From: a virus
Direction: 5' to 3' (one strand)
DNA: 60,235 bases
Virus record (IMG/VR): IMGVR_UViG_3300045007_000064
Span: 1-60,235 of that record
Shown here: positions 1 to 6,556 of the stretch, in pieces
Layout of the letters: every line of letters starts with the position of its first letter
Numbering within the stretch: position 1 is the stretch's first letter
The notes under the pieces: generated by a model
Told to the model about the DNA's origin: nothing
Database searches by the model: none
The model's input: only the letters and a program-made list of their open reading frames with translations
Made by a program: the position numbers and the translations under genes

Positions 1-2
1 GG

Positions 3-350
3 GTGAGAACGATGCCGACTGACATTCCAGGAACAACGATGAGCTTCATCGCGGTCCTCATCTACGAGACCACTCAGGGGCTTCCTTGGGACGAGGCCGA
101 CGAGATGGTGAAGCAGCAGTACCTGAAGACGGCGATCCACATCATCAATGCCGCCGAGCCTGTCTGGCGCTCTCGTACCTCGGGCGACCGAGACGCGACC
201 GTGGGGACACTTCAATCCCTCGCTCGCATGGCGACCGTCCGCGGCATCCCGATGCTGAAGGAGGCGGAGTCTGAGATGGACCGTGAGCTGGTCGTGCGGA
301 ACTGGATCAATGAGTGCACGGAGCGTTACTCGAAGCTGGGGCGTGTGTGA
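3..350 (+). CDS. Hypothetical protein, first gene of rightward run
   Basis: I do not recognise this 115-residue protein. The frame opens with GTG at 3 and has an in-frame ATG at 12 (MPTDIPGTT), so the true start could be either, or the gene may begin outside the window. It is acidic and mostly helical with no membrane segment. The stop shares its A with the ATG of the next gene (TGATG), which implies translational coupling within a rightward operon. Confidence 0.7.
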   Translation: MRTMPTDIPGTTMSFIAVLIYETTQGLPWDEADEMVKQQYLKTAIHIINAAEPVWRSRTSGDRDATVGTLQSLARMATVRGIPMLKEAESEMDRELVVRNWINECTERYSKLGRV

Positions 351-592
351 TGATTCTGACGGACGAAATGCGTGCGGCTCTGGAGGCGATGATCCGCTCT
401 GAGCAGGCTCGCGGCGTGGAGCTGAACCAGGATGACCCGGTTGCGCTGGAGGGCATCGAGGAGATTACTCAGATGCTCCTGAAGTGGGAGTTCCAGCAGT
501 TCGAGGCGGGGCGATACAATCGTCTGCTCGCCGTAGTCTGGGACGAGGCCGTTCTCGCAGGGCCGTTGGCGGTGAATCCCTATGACTCCTGA
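350..592 (+). CDS. Hypothetical small acidic protein
   Basis: 80 residues, starting at the ATG that overlaps the upstream stop (MILTDEMRAALEAM). No motif recognised; predicted all-helical and soluble. A longer frame opening at 314 would overlap the previous gene by 37 bases, so the coupled ATG is preferred. The end overlaps the next gene by 11 bases. Confidence 0.7.
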   Translation: MILTDEMRAALEAMIRSEQARGVELNQDDPVALEGIEEITQMLLKWEFQQFEAGRYNRLLAVVWDEAVLAGPLAVNPYDS

Positions 593-1010
593 CGAGTTCA
601 AGGACAAGCTGGCGGAGGTCATTGGGTTCTCCCGTAAGGTGTCTCGCCGGATGTCAGACGGGTTCATCTCGGTCATGGAGGCAGATGACTCCGAAATCGC
701 GGACGCCGTTATCAAGGCGATCCGCGGGTATCTGACGATCCCGCACAACCATCCGACCCGGGAAATCCGTGACCCGGGGATGTGCCCGGGCTGTGACTCG
801 TACTGGTACTCGCAGAACCACCCGCAGGAGTGGGAGTACATGTACTGCGCCCCGGACGAGTCTCGATGCCCCGAGAGGGAGGGCGGTGGGTACCAGTGCA
901 TCTTCTGGAAAGATCACGAGGGTAATCACACAGTAAGCAGCCCCACCCCGGTCTCCCGCCGACTGAAGGCGGGGCCGTGGGAGAAGAATTTGGAGTCAGA
1001 CAATGGATGA
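582..1010 (+). CDS. Hypothetical protein with Cys pairs
   Basis: 142 residues (MTPDEFKDKL). The N-terminal 60 residues look helical; the second half carries CPGCD around residue 68 and further Cys at about 89, 96 and 106, which could bind zinc. Function unknown. Starts inside the end of the previous gene and overlaps the next by 8 bases, so it is part of one operon. Confidence 0.7.
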   Translation: MTPDEFKDKLAEVIGFSRKVSRRMSDGFISVMEADDSEIADAVIKAIRGYLTIPHNHPTREIRDPGMCPGCDSYWYSQNHPQEWEYMYCAPDESRCPEREGGGYQCIFWKDHEGNHTVSSPTPVSRRLKAGPWEKNLESDNG

Positions 1011-1329
1011 AATCAAGTGGAGCGATCCGTACCAGATGTTGATGGTGACGGAGGAGATTGAGGGCGCACACCCCAAGCTCGCGAACTATCCGCTGTTGCC
1101 GGAAGACCTGGTAAGCCTGTACGATGACGGTACCTGGGCGAAGGTCGGTCCGGGGATGATGGTCACCGGGTTTGTACTGAGTCCGGAGCAGGTACAAAAG
1201 CTGAAGCCGGTGTGGCTCCAGAGCATGCACCTGAACTACCATCTGATCGGAGACGTGGACCCCGATGAGGTCGAGGCTGACCTGTACGGCGTACCGAAGG
1301 AGGAAGACAATGGCGGATACACCCTCTAG
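1003..1329 (+). CDS. Hypothetical protein
   Basis: 108 residues (MDEIKWSDPYQML), acidic, no recognised domain. Overlaps both neighbours by several bases. The stop lies 20 bases inside the next gene. Confidence 0.7.
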   Translation: MDEIKWSDPYQMLMVTEEIEGAHPKLANYPLLPEDLVSLYDDGTWAKVGPGMMVTGFVLSPEQVQKLKPVWLQSMHLNYHLIGDVDPDEVEADLYGVPKEEDNGGYTL

Positions 1330-1756
1330 CACGACCGCACTGACGGTCATCCTGGGCGAATGGCTCTGGCGGAACGAGTCTGTCAACCAGTACGTCCCCT
1401 TCGACTCCCCGTTCCACTGGGACAACCTCGCGGACTCCGCACGCATGCCGTGGTTCTCGCACGCAACTCAGTTGCTGCACGAGACCGGCATCCGCAAGAG
1501 TCAGCGCCAAGCCGAAGAGGAAATCAAGTACTGGCGCTCGAAGTTCGAAGAGGCTCTGTCGGAGCTTCGGACTACCCATGTGAACGTCTACCGCTACACG
1601 GTGGGCCGTGAACCCAGCCCGTACGAGCGTGACCACGTTCGAGAGCTGGTCGCAGGCCCGGACGCGCAGGGGCGCTACCGCTGGGCAGGCGGGCACGCGC
1701 CTACGCAGGCGGAGTTGGACGCCATCGAGGAGAGAAGGAAGGCCAGTCGTGGTTGA
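1310..1756 (+). CDS. Hypothetical protein
   Basis: 148 residues from the ATG at 1310 (MADTPSSTTALTV), chosen over an earlier in-frame start at 1265 because AAGGAGGAAG sits just upstream as a good Shine-Dalgarno. The C-terminal region (about 105-140) is charged and may be helical. I do not recognise it. Confidence 0.7.
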   Translation: MADTPSSTTALTVILGEWLWRNESVNQYVPFDSPFHWDNLADSARMPWFSHATQLLHETGIRKSQRQAEEEIKYWRSKFEEALSELRTTHVNVYRYTVGREPSPYERDHVRELVAGPDAQGRYRWAGGHAPTQAELDAIEERRKASRG

Positions 1757-1946
1757 CTCGAATTCCGATGTGCTTCTTTTCCTGTTGCGCCGGGTGGAGG
1801 CTATCGAGGCGCGTCAGCGCGATCACGGCTGGCATGACCCCGACTGTCCGGTGCGGCAGACGCAGCTCGCTCAGAAGCGGGTGGACTCGTACCTGTACTC
1901 GCCGCCATGCGACTGCTGGTTGAAGGAGGACCCTGATGGGGACTGA
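1749..1946 (+). CDS. Hypothetical small protein with CxC near C-terminus
   Basis: 65 residues from GTG at 1749, which overlaps the upstream stop and follows AGAGAAGGAAGG. Sequence begins MVDSNSDVLLFLLRRVEAIEARQ, a short amphipathic helix, and ends with PPCDCW; a HxxDCP motif lies mid-protein, so a small metal site is possible. Function unknown. Confidence 0.6.
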   Translation: MVDSNSDVLLFLLRRVEAIEARQRDHGWHDPDCPVRQTQLAQKRVDSYLYSPPCDCWLKEDPDGD

Positions 1947-2307
1947 TGAGGAGTGGGTCCCGACGACCCAGAATGTGCATGACGGATTCGCCCTGTCCTA
2001 CGCGAAAGACTACGAGCCATTCAGCGATGACTGGCTCAAGTCCTCGCGCTTCGGACATGAGGCCTTCCATCGGTGGCTGGAGAGGTTTACCGCACGGATT
2101 CGCCATGACGCCTGGCATGAGGGCTACGCCGCGCACATCGACGGCCTGAGCGCATCGGAAGGTCCGGAGGACCCTGATGCGGTACGTCGTCGGAACCGAG
2201 ACGAAGAGCTGGTCGAGAAGATCATGGCTGCTGACCACGCAGGAGAGCATGACAAGGCGGAAGGCTTGGAGGCGCTTCTCTGGTTGAGACGAAACGAGGA
2301 ATCCTAG
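1936..2307 (+). CDS. Hypothetical protein
   Basis: 123 residues (MGTDEEWVPTTQNV), rich in Trp, His and acidic residues, helical C-terminus (ELVEKIMAADHAGEHDKAEG). Overlaps the previous gene by 11 bases. No family recognised. Confidence 0.7.
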   Translation: MGTDEEWVPTTQNVHDGFALSYAKDYEPFSDDWLKSSRFGHEAFHRWLERFTARIRHDAWHEGYAAHIDGLSASEGPEDPDAVRRRNRDEELVEKIMAADHAGEHDKAEGLEALLWLRRNEES

Positions 2308-2570
2308 TGATCAATTGCCTGTACTGCGGGGAATCTCGGAGTGCAATCCGGGCATCCCAGAAGACGCACCAGCCGATATACTGCGGGGCGGTGGACTACT
2401 TCGGGGAGGTCGAGTGGGAGCGGGATCGACACCGATTCCGCTCGTGGACCGATAATGAGCTGTGGAATATGGGGATTGACCCTCAGTACTACGAGCTGTA
2501 TCGTAGACTCGTGAGTCAGTGGGAGATTGACCCGGCTCATAGCAGATTTCAAGGAGCAAGCAATGAGTGA
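2307..2570 (+). CDS. Hypothetical protein with zinc-ribbon-like N-terminus
   Basis: 87 residues with a GTG start sharing a base with the upstream TAG (TAGTG). Starts MINCLYCGESRSAIRAS, so Cys4-x2-Cys7, with another Cys near residue 26 (YCGA), consistent with half of a zinc site. Remainder is acidic and Trp/Tyr rich. Unknown function. Confidence 0.65.
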   Translation: MINCLYCGESRSAIRASQKTHQPIYCGAVDYFGEVEWERDRHRFRSWTDNELWNMGIDPQYYELYRRLVSQWEIDPAHSRFQGASNE

Positions 2571-2916
2571 CACGCAATGGGAGTACGCCTCCTTCTACTT
2601 CGGCAATGCCGTCTACCCGTCTGACGCAATCTGGCGGACGAATACGGAGACGGGCGAGCGCCAGGTGATGGTGTACGCCACGGTCGGTCGGGAGTCGGTG
2701 GACGAGCTGCGCGAGTGGTGGGAAGAGCACAGGACCGAGCGCACCATCGACCCGCACTACTCGTCCTGGAAGAGCGAAGACAAGGAGTACCACGCCCTGC
2801 GGTACTGGCTGACGTTCCCCGACGACATCGCGGCTCAGGGGGAGTGGGATCGGGACGCCAAGGGCGGCGGTCCCGCCTCGAAGACGGAGTACTCCGAGGG
2901 TACTGCACTGTACTAA
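2563..2916 (+). CDS. Hypothetical protein
   Basis: 117 residues from ATG 2563 (MSDTQWEYASFYFGNAV), preceded by AAGGAGCAAGCA; the frame is open further upstream to 2527 but without a site as good. Two beta-rich segments then Trp-rich helix (ELREWWEEHR). Not recognised. Confidence 0.7.
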   Translation: MSDTQWEYASFYFGNAVYPSDAIWRTNTETGERQVMVYATVGRESVDELREWWEEHRTERTIDPHYSSWKSEDKEYHALRYWLTFPDDIAAQGEWDRDAKGGGPASKTEYSEGTALY

Positions 2917-2932
2917 AGGAAGAGTAGGAACC

Positions 2933-3190
2933 GTGTCCCTAAATTTGCTGGAGCCGTTTCTGGAGGAATTTCAGATCGAAGAGGCTCAGGATGACGATGT
3001 GGTACACACTTACTGCCGTACCTGTTATCCGCGCGATGGGGTGATCCAGATTGCCCACTGCGGCAAGGACATCTCAAACGAGCGACCGGTTCGTGGGTGG
3101 GACCCTTCGGAGGAGTGCGCCATGTGTGTCCTGACGAAGGAGCTTCAGGGGAATCTCTGCAAGAGGGGGCATGTACTGTACGGGAAGTAG
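2933..3190 (+). CDS. Hypothetical Cys-rich protein, last gene of rightward run
   Basis: 85 residues, GTG start at 2933 after GGAAGAG. Three Cys pairs or clusters (YCRTC near 30, IAHCGK near 43, ECAMC near 61, LCKRG near 73) look like a small zinc-binding fold. It ends the rightward operon; beyond it lies non-coding DNA and then leftward genes. Confidence 0.65.
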   Translation: MSLNLLEPFLEEFQIEEAQDDDVVHTYCRTCYPRDGVIQIAHCGKDISNERPVRGWDPSEECAMCVLTKELQGNLCKRGHVLYGK

Positions 3191-3506
3191 GTACAATAAG
3201 GTCATTTTACCTTTTGGCCACTGAGAAGTAAATCCTTATTTTGGGTCGCCAAATTGGATTGTTTCGGTCTGAAAAAGATGCGGACGGGCCTTCCGACCCG
3301 CCCCGCACCCTCTCCCCTCTCTGCTCGGTACTGCCTTCCCGCAGCCACCGGTTTCTGTCTCCGGTGCCCAACTGCGGCTGGGTGGAGGGTCCGTTCCCCT
3401 CCCGATACCTACAGTCTACATCATTCCAGTCCAAAGATGCAAGCCTCATCACACAATCAATCGATGTTTGTTTGCCTGCCCAACTCTTGCGCCCTGGCCA
3501 GGGAGG

Positions 3507-3616
3507 CTAGGCCTACTCATCATCACTCATGTCTATGAACTATCTATGTGTTACTTATATGACACATGAGTTGATGTGTGTTCTATCAAACATCTGAGTG
3601 ATATGACTAGGCCTAG
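3507..3616. repeat. Imperfect 25-bp inverted repeat with AT-rich centre
   Basis: Left arm 3507-3531 and right arm 3591-3616 match as reverse complements over about 22 of 25 positions (shared blocks GAGTGAT, ATGA and TAGGCCTAG). The 59-bp centre is AT-rich and contains its own partial dyad (ATGTGT with ACACAT). It could extrude as a cruciform. Function unknown. Confidence 0.6.
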
Positions 3617-3812
3617 GCTTACACACCTACACACGAGGGCTGGGCGAGGCAGGGGAGGGCTGATCCTAGGCCCTGACAGGCCCTCCTGAGGCCCCTCTAG
3701 ACCCCCCCTCTATAGGCCCCTCAGAGACCCCCCCCTCTACGCCCCCCCCCCCCTCGATTTGCCTCTATACACGAGTCTGTGCTATGTGCTACACTAGTGA
3801 CAACAAAAGGAA

Positions 3813-3846
3813 GGCCCCGGGAGTCAACACTTCTCCCGGGGCTTTC
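3813..3846 (-). terminator. Hairpin terminator of the HTH gene
   Basis: GC-rich stem GCCCCGGGAG pairing with CTCCCGGGGC around a short loop, just downstream of the HTH gene's stop; T-containing on both sides, so it may also stop rightward transcripts. A weak rightward extended -10 (TGTGCTACACT) lies at about 3784-3794. Confidence 0.7.
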
Positions 3847-3853
3847 GCCAGTC

Positions 3854-4429
3854 CTAGTGGCTGGGCTTTACTCGATTGTTCGGATCGATGCGCGTATACA
3901 CCTTGCTCACGCCAGATTCCGGCAGCTTGTACCCATATCGCGCGAGACGGAAGCGCAGCGCGCCATGCGTCACACCTAGCCGCTTAGCAAGCCGGTACAG
4001 GGTGACACCATCCGTATCGTGTACCTCCCAGAGCAGCGCCGTATAGTCCTCCGCAGCCTGCCGGTTCTCAGTCGAGTTGTGACGGTTCTGCTGGGCGAGC
4101 GGCTGTAGCTCCAGCAAGCGCTGTAGCTTAGCCGGGTCAGGCTCCGCATATACCTTGCGCTCCCGCACGGGCTTAGCCGGGGGATTAGGTACTGGGAAGG
4201 CGGACGGCAGGGGTGGCAGCACCTCATCGAAGGAATCCGCGATCTGCCGCACACGTTCGCGCGTGATCCCGGTCGCCTTACTGATACTGGCCAACGTCCA
4301 GCCTGCACGACGAAGATGCGCCGCATACAGGTTGCGAGTCTCCAGGTCGTCCGCTAGGGTAGAAAACGCGTCCAACACGCCCATAGGCAGGGTTAGTTGC
4401 GTCTTCTTGTATTCAATTTCATCTGTCAT
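3854..4429 (-). CDS. Two-helix-turn-helix DNA-binding regulator
   Basis: 191 residues from the ATG at 4429 (MTDEIEYKKTQLTL); a longer frame would run through the promoter. Residues about 32-64 (LYAAHLRRAGWTLASISKAT then GITRERVRQI) match the helix-turn-helix of sigma-70 region 4/sigma-like regulators, and residues about 143-170 (GVTLYRLAKRLGVTHGALR) form a second helix-turn-helix. The middle is proline-rich and basic. It is probably a transcription regulator. It has its own promoter with a long leader carrying a 14-bp perfect palindrome (about 4452-4465), a possible autoregulatory operator, and its own terminator. It lies at the end of the leftward gene block, a usual place for a master regulator. 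Whether it binds the 24-bp elements of this region is untested. Confidence 0.8.
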   Translation of the reverse strand: MTDEIEYKKTQLTLPMGVLDAFSTLADDLETRNLYAAHLRRAGWTLASISKATGITRERVRQIADSFDEVLPPLPSAFPVPNPPAKPVRERKVYAEPDPAKLQRLLELQPLAQQNRHNSTENRQAAEDYTALLWEVHDTDGVTLYRLAKRLGVTHGALRFRLARYGYKLPESGVSKVYTRIDPNNRVKPSH

Positions 4430-4450
4430 TGCTGGTAGTTCCTTGTACGA

Positions 4451-4466
4451 CTCCCCTAGGGGAGCT
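4451..4466. promoter_or_regulatory. 14-bp perfect palindrome in leader of HTH gene
   Basis: CTCCCCTAGGGGAG lies in the 5' leader between the -10 box and the ATG. A perfect palindrome here could be an operator or an RNA hairpin. Confidence 0.5.
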
Positions 4467-4481
4467 GTCCCGCACAGGTCT

Positions 4482-4510
4482 AGCTTAGCACGGTAACGCG
4501 GCGAGCGCAA
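4482..4510 (-). promoter_or_regulatory. SigmaA-type promoter of HTH gene
   Basis: TTGCGC, 17 bp, TAAGCT on the minus strand, followed by a leader of about 45 bases with AAGGAAC ahead of the ATG. Confidence 0.7.
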
Positions 4511-4526
4511 GTCTTCAACTTACCCG

Positions 4527-4550
4527 CACGCAAGAGGAACAGGGGTAAAC
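4527..4550 (+). repeat. 24-bp element, copy 1
   Basis: CACGCAAG, 8 bp, then GGGTAAAC: the most diverged copy of the family (consensus CACGYAAG, N8, CACTAAAC). It lies 16 bp upstream of the -35 box of the HTH gene promoter. Confidence 0.6.
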
Positions 4551-4554
4551 GAAA

Positions 4555-4580
4555 AAGAGACCCGGGTTCCCCGGGCCTCC
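4555..4580 (-). terminator. Intrinsic terminator after the 49-residue gene
   Basis: On the minus strand GGCCCGGGG, AA, CCCGGGTC followed by TCTTTTTCG, immediately after the stop at 4583. Confidence 0.7.
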
Positions 4581-4582
4581 TT

Positions 4583-4732
4583 TCAGCGGTGGCGCACGTC
4601 GTGAATGCCCTCGTGGTTGACGTCCAGCTTGCACTTTCCGTCCTGCCCGGGCGAAGCCATGGCGAAGTCGAAGTCCGTCTTCAAGACCTGGACGCCGCAG
4701 CGCTCCGGCTCGGTGGGGTTCTGGCTGTTCAT
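4583..4732 (-). CDS. Hypothetical 49-residue protein with two Cys
   Basis: Starts at ATG 4732 (MNSQNPTEPERCGVQVLK) after the leader AAGGGAGAGGAACCC shared by several genes here. Cys12 and Cys34 with a HxxxHxxxH-like tail (NHEGIHDVRHR) suggest metal binding. Monocistronic with own promoter and terminator. Unknown function. Confidence 0.7.
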   Translation of the reverse strand: MNSQNPTEPERCGVQVLKTDFDFAMASPGQDGKCKLDVNHEGIHDVRHR

Positions 4733-4761
4733 CAGGGTTCCTCTCCCTTGTTGGTAGTTCC

Positions 4762-4789
4762 AGTATACCCTAATTGACCAGGAATGCAA
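4762..4789 (-). promoter_or_regulatory. Promoter
   Basis: TTGCAT, 16 bp, TATACT on the minus strand, directly behind the terminator T-run of the upstream gene. Confidence 0.7.
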
Positions 4790-4791
4790 AG

Positions 4792-4815
4792 AAAAAGCCC
4801 CGTTTCCGGGGCGAT
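4792..4815 (-). terminator. Intrinsic terminator
   Basis: GCCCCGGAAACGGGGC followed by TTTTTC on the minus strand, just after the stop at 4819. Confidence 0.75.
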
Positions 4816-4818
4816 TTC

Positions 4819-5025
4819 TTAGGCGACTGTCCAGGTGCCTCGGTCGGAGGACCAGACGACGACGTGATCCGGGTTGAGGCCCATGTCCTCAAGTTCCGTT
4901 TCCAATTCGAAGATTCGGGCGGATGCACGCTCTTCCGTCTCGACGGTCGCGTCCTCGTCCTGAAGGATGTTCTTCCAGCCCGCGAGGTTGTCCGCGATTT
5001 CGCGCTGCTCTTCGGTAAGTTCCAT
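4819..5025 (-). CDS. Hypothetical acidic helical protein
   Basis: 68 residues (MELTEEQREIADNLAGWK), ATG after AAAGGGAGAGGAACCC. Residues 1-50 look like two amphipathic helices or a short coiled coil; C-terminus is Trp-rich. Monocistronic. Not recognised. Confidence 0.75.
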   Translation of the reverse strand: MELTEEQREIADNLAGWKNILQDEDATVETEERASARIFELETELEDMGLNPDHVVVWSSDRGTWTVA

Positions 5026-5057
5026 GATCCGGGTTCCTCTCCCTTTGTGATGTCTCT

Positions 5058-5086
5058 AGTTTACCCAAAGACAATCGAAAGCGCAA
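5058..5086 (-). promoter_or_regulatory. Promoter
   Basis: TTGCGC, 17 bp, TAAACT; the -35 box begins inside the leader-to-stop zone of the 28-residue upstream ORF. Confidence 0.7.
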
Positions 5087-5089
5087 GCC

Positions 5090-5176
5090 TCAAACGAAAA
5101 AGACGCTGAGGCCGATCAGGGTTCCCAGGAACCATCCGATAGCGCTGGTCAGGAACCGATACAGATTGTCCGACAT
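5090..5176 (-). CDS. 28-residue single-span membrane peptide
   Basis: ATG at 5176, sequence MSDNLYRFLTSAIGWFLGTL then IGLSVFFV. Residues 7-28 form one hydrophobic span. Preceded by ACTGGGAG and lying 2 bases after the stop of the upstream gene, so likely coupled to it. Too short for standard gene finders; function unknown. Confidence 0.55.
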   Translation of the reverse strand: MSDNLYRFLTSAIGWFLGTLIGLSVFFV

Positions 5177-5178
5177 GA

Positions 5179-5355
5179 TTACTCCCAGTCTCCGAAGTCC
5201 AGCGCGGCCTGCTCGACCGGCTTGCGATTGGCGGCACGCTTAGCGCGCTCATTGGCGGCGATCATGTCCTCACTCTCCCACACCTTAGCGATAGCCTGCT
5301 CAGCCATCCCAAAGCGCCGGAGCGATTCGGTCATTTCCTCGCGGTTGTTTGCCAT
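5179..5355 (-). CDS. Hypothetical 58-residue helical protein
   Basis: ATG at 5355, MANNREEMTESLRRFGMAEQ onward, ending FGDWE. Very close to its -10 box, with GGAGG directly before the ATG. Strongly helical and charged; no family recognised. First gene of a two-gene unit with the membrane peptide. Confidence 0.7.
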   Translation of the reverse strand: MANNREEMTESLRRFGMAEQAIAKVWESEDMIAANERAKRAANRKPVEQAALDFGDWE

Positions 5356-5361
5356 ACCTCC

Positions 5362-5390
5362 ATCATACGGGTAATCCGGGATTCAGTCAA
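5362..5390 (-). promoter_or_regulatory. Promoter
   Basis: TTGACT, 17 bp, TATGAT on the minus strand; the 24-bp element copy 2 abuts the -35 box on its upstream side. Confidence 0.75.
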
Positions 5391-5395
5391 GAAAA

Positions 5396-5419
5396 GTTTA
5401 GTGGTCCGACTCTTGCGCG
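5396..5419 (-). repeat. 24-bp element, copy 2
   Basis: Reads CGCGCAAG, N8, CACTAAAC on the minus strand, ending 5 bp before the -35 box of the 58-residue gene. Confidence 0.75.
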
Positions 5420-5431
5420 CCGCCAGGGCCG

Positions 5432-5459
5432 AGAAAAGCCCCGGGCGAGCCGGGGCGAT
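5432..5459 (-). terminator. Intrinsic terminator
   Basis: GCCCCGGC, loop, GCCCGGGGC then TTTTC on the minus strand after the stop at 5462. Confidence 0.75.
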
Positions 5460-5461
5460 TC

Positions 5462-5674
5462 TCAGATGATGACCTCTTCCATCGTCTTTGTGATGTGTCG
5501 GGTGATGCTCCGACCATTGACGAAGTAGATTTCGCCGGGGAGCCACAGAATAGCCTCACCGTCGTTGGTGCGGGAGACCGTGGCCTCGCTCAGATCGTCC
5601 TGAATCCAGTCCTGGCTCAGCAGACGATCCAGCGTCAGCTCAGTCTGCTCGACCTGCTCATGCGTGTTGGCCAT
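5462..5674 (-). CDS. Hypothetical protein
   Basis: 70 residues (MANTHEQVEQTELTLDRLL), ATG after GGGAGAGGAACCC. N-terminal helix then a beta-rich half (ILWLPGEIYFVNG). Monocistronic with promoter TTGACG-17-TAAGCT. Not recognised. Confidence 0.75.
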   Translation of the reverse strand: MANTHEQVEQTELTLDRLLSQDWIQDDLSEATVSRTNDGEAILWLPGEIYFVNGRSITRHITKTMEEVII

Positions 5675-5704
5675 TTCGGGTTCCTCTCCCTTGGTGATAC
5701 CTAC

Positions 5705-5733
5705 AGCTTACACCGCCAGGGGCTTCGCGTCAA
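5705..5733 (-). promoter_or_regulatory. Promoter
   Basis: TTGACG, 17 bp, TAAGCT; its -35 box lies within the last codons of the next gene to the right. Confidence 0.75.
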
Positions 5734-6109
5734 ACCCGATCCGGAAATCCACGGGGACAACCGGGGCCGTGCGGCAGAAGCGCACGCGAACGGTCGCTTC
5801 CTTCATCAACTCGCTCAGCAGGCGTACCACGTCCGGGATCGTGTTGTCGTGGTCCTGGATCACGGCGGAACCGAACTCCCGGGAGGGCTTGATAGGAACG
5901 TCCACCGCGACCGGCTCGAAGTGCGGGAACGTCGGCACCTGAATGTGCGCGATCCCGGGCTGACCGTCCTGCGTCACGTAGACGAATCCGGCCTTGCGAT
6001 TCCCGTGGAGGCGCGTGGGGACGTGAACGGTCATCCCAGCCTTGACAGCGGCGACAGCGTAGTCACGGATGAACTCGCTTACAGCGTCAGCGGTGACAGT
6101 CTCAGACAT
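5708..6109 (-). CDS. Hypothetical protein
   Basis: 133 residues (MSETVTADAVSEFIRDYAVA). Alternating beta strands and two helices; soluble. Same AAGGGAGAGGAACCC leader class as its neighbours. I see no diagnostic motif. Confidence 0.75.
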   Translation of the reverse strand: MSETVTADAVSEFIRDYAVAAVKAGMTVHVPTRLHGNRKAGFVYVTQDGQPGIAHIQVPTFPHFEPVAVDVPIKPSREFGSAVIQDHDNTIPDVVRLLSELMKEATVRVRFCRTAPVVPVDFRIGFDAKPLAV

Positions 6110-6137
6110 TTCGGGTTCCTCTCCCTTTGTTGTCTCT

Positions 6138-6166
6138 AGTTTAGCCTATGTAGGCTCAGGATGCAA
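6138..6166 (-). promoter_or_regulatory. Promoter
   Basis: TTGCAT, 17 bp, TAAACT, reading into the gene that starts at 6109; overlaps the end of the 30-residue membrane ORF. Confidence 0.7.
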
Positions 6167-6248
6167 GGTATGCGATGTACTGTGCGCCCAGGAACCAGAA
6201 AGCCCCGATGGTGACGACAGTCCAGAAAGCGCGGCGGAAGTTCTTCAT
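6156..6248 (-). CDS. 30-residue membrane peptide
   Basis: ATG at 6248, MKNFRRAFWTVVTIGAFWFL then GAQYIAYLAS. Positive N-terminus then one hydrophobic span (8-28). Promoter TTGACA-17-TAAACT ends 6 bases before the ATG, so the mRNA is leaderless. Function unknown. Confidence 0.6.
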   Translation of the reverse strand: MKNFRRAFWTVVTIGAFWFLGAQYIAYLAS

Positions 6249-6254
6249 GATTAC

Positions 6255-6283
6255 AGTTTACGGGTGTCCCTGTTCCCTGTCAA
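6255..6283 (-). promoter_or_regulatory. Leaderless-type promoter
   Basis: TTGACA, 17 bp, TAAACT, then 6 bases to the ATG at 6248; lies inside the end of the next gene. Confidence 0.75.
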
Positions 6284-6428
6284 GTGCGGCCTTCTCCTCG
6301 ACCGCCCGCAGCACGTTCATCACGTACGCGCGTTGTTCGTTCTGCTCAACGAAAGTGTTGAGCCGCTTCAGCCCCACGAAAACGAGGGCGATGAATGCCA
6401 GTACCGCGAGACCGATGACGATTTCCAT
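6258..6428 (-). CDS. 56-residue single-span membrane protein
   Basis: ATG at 6428, MEIVIGLAVLAFIALVFVGL as the membrane span, then a charged helical tail (KRLNTFVEQNEQRAYVMNVL). Leaderless start. Type I topology with a cytoplasmic or external helix; unknown role. Confidence 0.65.
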   Translation of the reverse strand: MEIVIGLAVLAFIALVFVGLKRLNTFVEQNEQRAYVMNVLRAVEEKAALDREQGHP

Positions 6429-6434
6429 GTCATC

Positions 6435-6464
6435 ATTCTACAATAGAAAAAACCCCGGTGTCAA
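6435..6464 (-). promoter_or_regulatory. Promoter nested in terminator
   Basis: TTGACA, 18 bp, TAGAAT, 6 bases before ATG 6428. The -35 hexamer lies within the 3' arm of the long hairpin at 6451-6494, and the T-run lies between -35 and -10. Confidence 0.7.
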
Positions 6465-6494
6465 CCAGAAGAGGATTTAGGTTGACACCGGGGG
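6451..6494 (-). terminator. Long hairpin terminator
   Basis: ACCCCGGTGTCAACC (6452-6466 area) pairs with GGTTGACACCGGGGG across a 13-base loop; minus-strand T-run TTTTTT follows. It would stop the candidate short transcript started at the promoter at 6559-6588. Confidence 0.75.
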
Positions 6495-6556
6495 TACTGC
6501 ACTTCCGTTTAGTTTCACCTTGAGGGGCGTTCACAGGCGTTTCCCTGGGTGTAGCT
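6490..6556 (-). ncRNA. Candidate short RNA or small ORF between promoter and terminator
   Basis: A promoter at 6559-6588 is followed within about 100 bases by the strong terminator at 6451-6494. The interval has at best a 34-codon GTG-started frame (AGGGAAACGCCTGTG) that would run through the terminator, so an untranslated RNA is as likely. Low confidence either way. Confidence 0.35.

Larger units (their letters stand above)
3191..3853. other. Convergent intergenic region, 660 bp
   Basis: Between the last rightward gene and the first leftward gene. I see no convincing gene: short frames here lack ribosome sites and have low-complexity translations. It holds a large imperfect inverted repeat with an AT-rich centre (3507-3616), C-runs including twelve C at 3742-3753, several copies of AGGCCTAG-like palindromes, and a strong hairpin terminator at its right end. 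Possible roles are replication origin, transcription termination zone or recombination hotspot. Confidence 0.6.

Noticed and set aside
3207-3538. Short frames in the convergent gap
   Set aside because: Low-complexity translations, no ribosome sites and no overlap with neighbours, unlike real genes here.
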